Source: Planctomycetota bacterium (GTDB taxonomy: Bacteria > Planctomycetota > Phycisphaerae > WQYP01). From it: DNA of 39,223 nt. The stretch is from positions 1 through 39,223 of the forward strand of contig JAJZGH010000009.1 of NCBI GenBank assembly GCA_021798635.1, written 5' to 3'. Positions 34,152-39,223 of this stretch are shown one piece after another. A program made the position numbers and the translations under genes. Every line of letters begins with the position of its first letter. The first letter of the stretch is position 1. The notes below the pieces were generated by a model. The model saw only the letters and a list, made by a program, of their open reading frames with translations. It was not told the DNA's origin and searched no databases.

Positions 34152-35177
34152 ATGCCGTCGGCCGGATTAATTGTACTGTTCGTCGTCGCACTGGTTATTG
34201 TCATCATCGTGCTGATCACGGTGGGTAATGTGTTTAATTTGTGGCTGCAGGCTTTTTCCGCCGGCGCGGACATCAGCCTTTTTGATCTTATCGGCATGAA
34301 GTTGCGTAAGGTTGATGCCCGGGCCATTGTCACGGCCAAAATTTCCATGGTGCAGGCCGGCCTGCCGGTGGAGACCAATCAATTGCAGGCCCATTACATG
34401 TCCGGCGGCCACGTATTAAATATCGCCAAAGCTATGATCGCCGCTCATCGGGCCAATATTGAGCTGGCCTGGGATCAGGCCACGGCCATCGACCTGGCGG
34501 GTCGTGATGTGTTGGAAGCGGTACAAACCAGCGTCAATCCGCGGGTTATTGATGTCCCCAACGCCGCCAGCGGCCGGCAGACGCATGAAGGCGTCGCCAA
34601 GGACGGCATCCAGTTGCGCGTCAAAGCCCGCGTGACGGTTCGCACCAACATGCGGCAGCTTGTCAGTGGTGCCGGCGAAGAAACGATTGTGGCCCGGGTG
34701 GGAGAAGGCATTGTCGCGGCTATTGGTTCCGCTGATACCTATAAACATGTGCTTGAACAACCCGACATGATCAGCAAAACCGTTCTGGCCAAAGGCCTGG
34801 ATGCCGGTACCGCGTTCCAGATATTGTCTATTGACATTGCGGACATGGATGTCAGTGAAAATATCGGTGCGCGGTTACAAATCGCGCAGGCCGAGGCCGC
34901 CAAACAGTTGGCGCAGGCGGAAGCGGAAAAGCGGCGCGCCCTGGCCGTGGCGCAGGAGCAGGAAAATAAAGCCCTGGCGCAATTTAACCGCGCCAAAGTT
35001 ATTGAAGCCGAGGCTCAGGTGCCTTTGGCCATGGCTGAGGCGTTTCGCAAGGGCAATCTGGGAGTTATGGATTATTACCGCATGAAAAACATGCAGGCCG
35101 ACACGCAGATGCGGGAATCCATCGGCGGCTCCAACGCCACCGGCTCCGGCACCGACAACCGCCCCGCAGGCTCGTGA
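34152..35177 (+). CDS. floA: Flotillin-like protein FloA
   Basis: FloA-type flotillins form membrane microdomain scaffolds. The 341-residue product has an N-terminal membrane segment (about 4-24, [20 protein letters not shown]), then the family pattern: [61 protein letters not shown] segments, and an SPFH-like domain with [14 protein letters not shown]. The C-terminal third (about 235-300) is Ala/Glu/Gln-rich coiled coil ([19 protein letters not shown]). The ATG at 34152 has GGGGG about 8 nt upstream and starts just before the membrane segment; an in-frame ATG 10 codons earlier would add unfamiliar residues. It is probably monocistronic, with a palindromic element 25 bp after its stop. Confidence 0.95.
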   Translation: MPSAGLIVLFVVALVIVIIVLITVGNVFNLWLQAFSAGADISLFDLIGMKLRKVDARAIVTAKISMVQAGLPVETNQLQAHYMSGGHVLNIAKAMIAAHRANIELAWDQATAIDLAGRDVLEAVQTSVNPRVIDVPNAASGRQTHEGVAKDGIQLRVKARVTVRTNMRQLVSGAGEETIVARVGEGIVAAIGSADTYKHVLEQPDMISKTVLAKGLDAGTAFQILSIDIADMDVSENIGARLQIAQAEAAKQLAQAEAEKRRALAVAQEQENKALAQFNRAKVIEAEAQVPLAMAEAFRKGNLGVMDYYRMKNMQADTQMRESIGGSNATGSGTDNRPAGS

Positions 35178-35201
35178 CGGATAGCGGCGTGGCGCGTGAT
35201 A

Positions 35202-35272
35202 GAGCACCGTGGTGATAACCCGGTGGTTGGTTGGCGGCACTGGATCAACCACCGGATTATCATCCGGTGCTC
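35202..35272 (-). repeat. 71-bp palindromic element, copy 2 (inverted)
   Basis: This is the reverse complement of the copies at 14304 and 38407. It starts 25 bp after the floA stop and could fold into a long hairpin at the end of the floA mRNA. The arms pair over about 28 bp with few mismatches. Confidence 0.85.
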
Positions 35273-35296
35273 CCGGCGAAGCGGCGTGCGACACCC

Positions 35297-35323
35297 CACA
35301 AAGCCGCCGGCTCTGCCGGCGGT
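35297..35323. repeat. AAAGCCGCCGGC hairpin element, second full copy
   Basis: GCCGCCGGC-TCT-GCCGGCGG forms a perfect GC-rich hairpin. It differs from the copy at 8346-8372 by one base within the hairpin. It lies 24 bp after the 71-bp element. Confidence 0.65.
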
Positions 35324-35363
35324 GAAGCCCACGAGGTAGCCTGCAGCTGACGACGGCAGGGCT

Positions 35364-35420
35364 AAGATTTAAGACTTGAAATTTGAGATTTGAAATTCCA
35401 GGTTCCAGATTCCAAGTTCC
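35364..35420. repeat. Heptamer arrays (ATTTGAR then TTCCAGR)
   Basis: ATTTAAG/ACTTGAA/ATTTGAG/ATTTGAA units run into TTCCAGG/TTCCAGA/TTCCAAG units. Both unit types occur elsewhere (12249-12290 and 34000-34057). They end about 20 bp before the ribosome-binding site of the next gene. Confidence 0.7.
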
Positions 35421-35453
35421 TTATTCCCGGCTCCCATGAAAAAGGAATAAAAA

Positions 35454-35987
35454 ATGTCCCAGCTTCCCAAAGATCCCCAGCAGTTGGCCCAGGATATTCT
35501 GGCCGGACGCATAAGCATCCAACAACTGCAGGCCGAGCAAGCGCGGCGACGCACCGCGCAGGAAGCGCTTCGCCAGACGATGCGCACACGCCCGGCGGCT
35601 TCCACTTCGTCAGCCCCGCAGGCCGGCAATCGGCAAGTGGTTAAACCCTCCGGGCAGCCTGCGCGCCCACCTGGCCGCCAATCGCGACCCTCGGCCAAGG
35701 GTGACCGCTACACTGCGGTGCCGGCAGTGATTGCTAAGCGCTCCCCATCCCAAGGTCGCGCTGCCGCCGCGGCACAAGCTGATGCCGCCTCTGAAGCCAG
35801 GACTTCTTCAGCACCGGCAAAAACTTCCACCACCGCAACTGCCAAATCCGCCGCCGTTCCCAGAACGCCATCGCAAACCATCCGGGCGGTCATGAATAAT
35901 CCCCATACCCTTCGCAGTGTTTTTGTTTTAAGTGAGTTATTAGACAAGCCGCTGTCGCTGCGGCAGGATCCTCTGGACCGTTTCTGA
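35454..35987 (+). CDS. Hypothetical protein, disordered with conserved-looking C-terminus
   Basis: No family was firmly recognised for this 177-residue protein. The N-terminus (about 1-45) is helical and charged (DPQQLAQDILAGRISIQQLQ). Residues 45-145 are low-complexity, rich in Ala, Ser, Pro, Thr, Arg and Gln, and are probably disordered. The last 25 residues form a compact-looking segment, LRSVFVLSELLDKPLSLRQD, that resembles, from memory, endings of small planctomycete proteins. The ATG has AAGGA about 7 nt upstream, a strong ribosome-binding site, so the gene is probably expressed. There is no signal peptide or membrane helix. Its function is unknown. Confidence 0.7.
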   Translation: MSQLPKDPQQLAQDILAGRISIQQLQAEQARRRTAQEALRQTMRTRPAASTSSAPQAGNRQVVKPSGQPARPPGRQSRPSAKGDRYTAVPAVIAKRSPSQGRAAAAAQADAASEARTSSAPAKTSTTATAKSAAVPRTPSQTIRAVMNNPHTLRSVFVLSELLDKPLSLRQDPLDRF

Positions 35988-36391
35988 ATTGCTGTAAACG
36001 CCGGCCCAGTGCGAGCCGCGGTCTGATTCGCCGAGCCGGTCGCTCCGTGCCCCGCACCCCCCGTGCGATGCGCATGAAAAACCGCCCCCACGACAGGCAC
36101 TTAAATGCACCGGATATGAAAATGAATTAACAATAGCGTGTTGCTTCCGATGCGCTTTAAATTTCTTGCCGCTGGCGCGGTAATTTCAGTTCAATCCATT
36201 TTTGATCGAACGCTGTTTGTCGGGATACCCCCTTTCGGTAACTCCGTTGGACTCATCCGAACATTATTTTCGACTTTTCTTCCCAAAAACACAAGCAAAA
36301 ACTTCCAAGTTTTTTTATAGGAACAAATTGCCTATTGCGAAAATTCAGGTTTTAACCATCCAATTCTTCATATCTCGGTATAATTCCCCGC
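35988..36391 (+). promoter_or_regulatory. 404-bp gap with radA promoter close to the start codon
   Basis: No gene was found in this stretch. The second half is AT-rich. A perfect TATAAT lies at 36379-36384, only 7 bp before the radA ATG at 36392, with no good -35 at the expected distance. Transcription would therefore begin at or within a base or two of the ATG, giving a leaderless mRNA; no ribosome-binding site is present upstream of the ATG. Confidence 0.55.
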
Positions 36392-37807
36392 ATGGCCAAG
36401 CCCAAAACCTACTTTGTTTGTCGTGAGTGCGGTGCTATTCAGCCCAAATGGATGGGAAAATGCCCCGACTGCAATGCCTGGGACAGCTTTGAGCAAATGA
36501 CCCAAACCGCCGCCGACCCGCATCGGCCACGCGCCTTATCGGAAGCTTCCTCCGAAAGTGGGCCTGAACGCTTTGCATCCGACGATGACGTTCCCGCCCG
36601 GCCCTTATCGGAAATCCCGGAGCTGGATATTCCCCGCATGCCCACCGGCTTGCCGGAATTTGACCGCGTTCTCGGCGGCGGCATCGTGCCGGGCGCGGCC
36701 GTGCTGCTCGGCGGTGATCCGGGCATTGGCAAATCGACCCTGCTGCTGCAGGCCGGTGATCGCATGGCCCGGCAAGGCCACCGGGTGTTGTATGTCAGCA
36801 GTGAGGAATCCGCGCAGCAGACCAAATTACGGGCCAAGCGACTGGGGGTGGACGATGACCGCCTGCTGATTTATGCCCAGACCAACCTGGAGAAAATCGG
36901 CCGGCAAATTCAGAAATTGCGTCCGCATCTTTGCGTGATTGATTCCGTCCAGATGATTTATGAACCCACCAATGCCTCACCGCCGGGCAGCGTATCCCAA
37001 TTGCGCGACTGTGCCACGGAATTGGTCTATCTGGCCAAGGCGGGCGGAACCGCGGTATGCCTGGTGGGCCATGTTACCAAGCAGGGCCTGCTGGCCGGGC
37101 CGAAACTATTGGAACATATTGTCGATACCGTGTTGTACTTTGAAGGCGACACGCATCACGATCATCGCATTGTCCGGTGCGTTAAAAATCGTCATGGCAA
37201 CACCCTGGAAGTGGGTCTGTTTCGCATGGGGGCTGCCGGTCTGGAAAGTGTGCAGGACGCGTCAGCACTGCTCATTGAACCGCACGCCGGATCGCCCCCC
37301 GGCAGTGTTATTTGTGCGGTGACCCAAGGTTCCCGCGTGCTGGCATTGGAAATTCAGGCTCTGACGGCCGACAGCATGTTAGGAGCCGCCCGCCGCAAGG
37401 TCAGCGGTTGCGATGCCAATCGCGTGGCGATGATTATTGCGGTTCTGGAAAAGCGCTCCGGCTTACGTCTGGTGGATCAGGATGTGTTTGTCAATGTGGT
37501 AGGGGGCCTGCGCGTCAATGACCCCGCCGCCGATGCCGCCATCGCTCTGGCCATCGCCGGAGCGCGCATGAAGCGCGGCCTTTCCAGCCGCACGCTGGTG
37601 ATGGGTGAACTGGGCCTGTTGGGAGAATTTCGGCAAATTGGTGCTCTGGCCCAGCGCATCAGCGAAGCCGCCCGGTTAGGCTACAGCCGCCTGCTGGTCC
37701 CCATTCACCGCAGCGAAACGGATAAAGCCGCCGCCGCCGGCGTCGCACAACACATGCAAATCACCACCTGCCGCACCCTCGACGACGCCCTGTCCACCCT
37801 GGAATAA
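36392..37807 (+). CDS. radA: DNA repair protein RadA
   Basis: RadA (Sms) is a RecA-like ATPase that promotes branch migration during recombination. The 471-residue product has the N-terminal C4 zinc finger (cysteines at 10, 13, 24 and 27 in CRECG...CPDCN), Walker A GGDPGIGKSTLLLQ near 108, LYVSSEESAQQ, the Walker B segment LCVIDSVQMIY, and a C-terminal Lon-like domain (about 300-470). The RadA-specific KNRFG motif appears as KNRHG near residue 264, so the usual Phe is His. A TATAAT lies 7 bp before the ATG and there is no ribosome-binding site. A GGTACC-type element 14 bp past the stop may act as terminator. Confidence 0.96.
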   Translation: MAKPKTYFVCRECGAIQPKWMGKCPDCNAWDSFEQMTQTAADPHRPRALSEASSESGPERFASDDDVPARPLSEIPELDIPRMPTGLPEFDRVLGGGIVPGAAVLLGGDPGIGKSTLLLQAGDRMARQGHRVLYVSSEESAQQTKLRAKRLGVDDDRLLIYAQTNLEKIGRQIQKLRPHLCVIDSVQMIYEPTNASPPGSVSQLRDCATELVYLAKAGGTAVCLVGHVTKQGLLAGPKLLEHIVDTVLYFEGDTHHDHRIVRCVKNRHGNTLEVGLFRMGAAGLESVQDASALLIEPHAGSPPGSVICAVTQGSRVLALEIQALTADSMLGAARRKVSGCDANRVAMIIAVLEKRSGLRLVDQDVFVNVVGGLRVNDPAADAAIALAIAGARMKRGLSSRTLVMGELGLLGEFRQIGALAQRISEAARLGYSRLLVPIHRSETDKAAAAGVAQHMQITTCRTLDDALSTLE

Positions 37808-37820
37808 CCCCCAACACAAA

Positions 37821-38170
37821 AAAAGGTGTCAGGTACCTTTTTTCAAGGACCAGGTGATTATTTGGCGTAGGATCCATGGGAATGAACCGCGGATAACGCG
37901 GATCACGCGGATACAAGAATGGTTGGTTTAGCATTGGCAGCGGAAAAGGTTCCAGGTACCTTTTTTCGAGCACCAGGTGATTATTTGGCGTAGGATCCAT
38001 GGGAATGAACCGCGGATCACGCGGATCACGCGGATACGAGAATGGTTGGTTTAGCATTGGCAGCGGAAAAGGTTCCAGGTACCTTTTTTCGCGCACCAGA
38101 AGATTATTTTGCGTACGATACATGGGTTTGAACCGCGGAAAACGCGGATACGAGAAGGATGGGGTTAGGG
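37821..38170. repeat. 123-bp tandem repeat, about 2.8 units, GGTACC family
   Basis: Units begin at 37821, 37944 and 38067, an exact 123-bp period. Each opens with AAAAGGT, then TCAGGTACC or CCAGGTACC and T6, then ACCAG...ATTATTT, GCGTA and CATGGG, then GAACCGCGGA with short CGCGGAT repeats, and ends GGTTGGTTTAGCATTGGCAG. The third unit diverges in its second half. Because 123 is a multiple of three, an open frame crosses the array on the minus strand; it is not considered a gene. Confidence 0.9.
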
Positions 38171-38238
38171 CAAAAACGGTGCCAGCAATTTTCACCAGCC
38201 TGGACTTGGATGGGAAACTTGCGGCTTACGTGCCGTAG

Positions 38239-38298
38239 GGGAATACGATGGTTGATGCAGTGCCGCGAACCAACCACCGGGTTGTCACCACGGTGCTC
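38239..38298 (+). repeat. 71-bp palindromic element, copy 3 (5' arm degraded)
   Basis: The spacer (GTTGATGCAGTGCCGC) and 3' arm (AACCACCGGGTTGTCACCAC, then GGTGCTC) match the family. The 5' arm lacks the GAGCACC end. It is the first of three copies spaced by about 89 bp. Confidence 0.75.
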
Positions 38299-38317
38299 CG
38301 TAACGCGCTACTTCCCG

Positions 38318-38388
38318 GAGCACCGGATGGTAATCCGGTGGTTGATCCGATGCCGCTAACCACCCCTGGGTTTATCACCACGCGGTTC
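38318..38388 (+). repeat. 71-bp palindromic element, copy 4
   Basis: The 5' arm is canonical (GAGCACCGGATGGTAATCC). The 3' arm has drifted (CCCCTGGGTTTATCACCACG), which would weaken the hairpin. It is linked to copy 5 by a short ACGCGCTA-containing spacer. Confidence 0.8.
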
Positions 38389-38406
38389 TGACGCGCTATT
38401 TCCCCG

Positions 38407-38477
38407 GAGCACCGGATGATAATCCGGTGGTTGATCCAGTGCCGCAAACCAGTTACCGGCTTATCACCACGGTGCTC
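38407..38477 (+). repeat. 71-bp palindromic element, copy 5
   Basis: This copy is close to the consensus in both arms and ends at base 38477, the last base of the stop codon of the MBL-fold gene. A hairpin at that place would terminate or protect the MBL mRNA. Confidence 0.85.
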
Positions 38478-39145
38478 TATTGCCCGCGCGGGTTTACGAA
38501 TACGTTATCGTGGCCTGGTATGATGATGTCGGCCAGTTCGTACACTTCCGCTAAAGATTCTTTGGCCTGTTGAATATCAAAACTTTCCTGGAATACCTGT
38601 CCGGCTTCAAAATGCCCTTGAGTCGGGACGGCATCGCCGGTGATCATCACGGTGCGGGCGGGGAACTTCAGCAGGATTCCGGCTTGGCCGGGGGTGTAGC
38701 CGGGCAGGGGGAACAAATCTACGCCATCGGCAAGTTGATCGGGGGCGGGCCGAATGGCTGCTAAAGTTTTCCGTTCAGCGGTGAGTTTTTCCTGCCCGTC
38801 GGCATGCGCTCCCAAATGTTTGGCCGCCGCGGCCAGGGCTTGCCGGGCGACATCCAACTCAACTTCGCCGGCCCAATGGATCGCCTTGGGGAATAAATCC
38901 AGGCCGCGTCGATGAACGGGCTTTAAATTCGTTAAAAATACGTGGGTGATTGCCTCCGGCTTTAATCCTGTACGCTCAAACAACCGTGCTTCCAGGATTT
39001 GGGCCGGCAGGGAGGGATCCACCAGAATGACCGCTGCCGCGCTGCGAATCAGTGTGGTGGTGCTGTGGCTGGTGCGTATCGGGGAACGCTCCTGCCACAG
39101 GGGATTTTTTGAGAGCGTGCCAATACTGATAACGGTAAATTCCAT
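38477..39145 (-). CDS. MBL-fold protein with non-canonical metal site
   Basis: This 222-residue protein has the metallo-beta-lactamase fold layout: an opening strand EFTVISIGTLS, VILVDPSLPA, THVFLTNLKPVHRRGLDLFP, PLPGYTPGQAGILL, VMITGDAVPTQGHFE and IIIPGHDNVF. In canonical members the second motif is T-H-x-H-x-D-H; here it reads T-N73-L-K75-P-V77-H78, so only the final His remains. The usual PGHTPGH reads PGYTPGQ. Asp171 (GDA) and His212 (PGHD) are kept. The first zinc site is therefore probably lost, while a partial site may remain. GAGGAG lies about 6 nt before the ATG. It could be a non-hydrolytic binder or a distinct enzyme subfamily. The fold is clear; the activity is unknown. Confidence 0.85.
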   Translation of the reverse strand: MEFTVISIGTLSKNPLWQERSPIRTSHSTTTLIRSAAAVILVDPSLPAQILEARLFERTGLKPEAITHVFLTNLKPVHRRGLDLFPKAIHWAGEVELDVARQALAAAAKHLGAHADGQEKLTAERKTLAAIRPAPDQLADGVDLFPLPGYTPGQAGILLKFPARTVMITGDAVPTQGHFEAGQVFQESFDIQQAKESLAEVYELADIIIPGHDNVFVNPRGQ

Positions 39146-39223
39146 AGACTCCTCATGGGACGATGACCCGCAGCGGTGCCGCCACCGGGCAAACCCGCAC
39201 CGGGCGTTAAGGTCCTCCTGAGC

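Noticed and set aside
37761..38195. A 144-codon minus-strand frame with a repeated EKRYLEPFPLPMLNQPF segment
   Set aside because: It is produced by translating the 123-bp non-coding tandem repeat, whose period is a multiple of three, and it runs into radA.
37821..38477. CRISPR array
   Set aside because: The repeats are 71-123 bp, nearly contiguous, and not separated by unique spacers of constant short length; no cas genes are present.

Overview
The window looks like a chromosomal segment from a member of the Planctomycetota, probably a Phycisphaerae-like lineage. This is inference. It rests on a PEP-CTERM protein, a FloA-type flotillin, a KdsA for an LPS-like envelope, a DnaA gene not followed by dnaN, very repeat-rich intergenic DNA, and a moderately high GC content with mixed-strand gene order. 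No tRNA, rRNA, CRISPR array or complete insertion sequence was seen.

Layout. (1) 1-2228 is a decayed accessory island: a C-terminally truncated XamI-type restriction endonuclease, an intact adenine-type DNA methyltransferase, and the orphan tail of an HD-GYP protein. (2) 2221-4377 holds kdsA and an RlmI-like rRNA methyltransferase on the minus strand. (3) 4643-8315 is rpsO, a structured pnp leader, pnp, and a soluble histidine kinase 15 bp downstream. (4) 8426-10281 holds a CPBP protease and trpC. (5) 10335-12254 is an ECF sigma factor overlapping a two-TM partner gene, divergent from a Gly/Pro/Met-rich membrane protein; a 35-bp palindrome lies between them. (6) 12623-17204 holds xylB, dnaA with a candidate origin region, and a GNAT gene. 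(7) 17213-26026 is a giant cyclic beta-1,2-glucan synthase gene behind a near-consensus promoter. (8) 26284-30931 holds an LPG-synthase-type membrane protein, a 520-bp gap with strong RNA hairpins, a DUF2203 gene, a MoxR ATPase and a PEP-CTERM SGNH hydrolase. (9) 31042-39145 holds mutS, floA, a disordered hypothetical gene, radA and an unusual MBL-fold protein.

The most distinctive content lies between genes. There are at least four repeat families: a 71-bp imperfect palindrome (five copies, three in tandem beside the MBL gene); GGTACC-centred elements, including a perfect 21-bp hairpin and a 123-bp tandem array; a short AAAGCCGCC hairpin family; and many arrays of unrelated 7-bp repeats sharing only their period. 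Other points worth a look are a candidate structured RNA ending in an intrinsic terminator at 27583-27694, alternative folds in the pnp leader, a probable leaderless radA mRNA, and an MBL protein lacking most canonical metal ligands. No wholly new multi-gene defence or biosynthetic system could be supported. The best candidates for novelty are the repeat families and the structured RNA.
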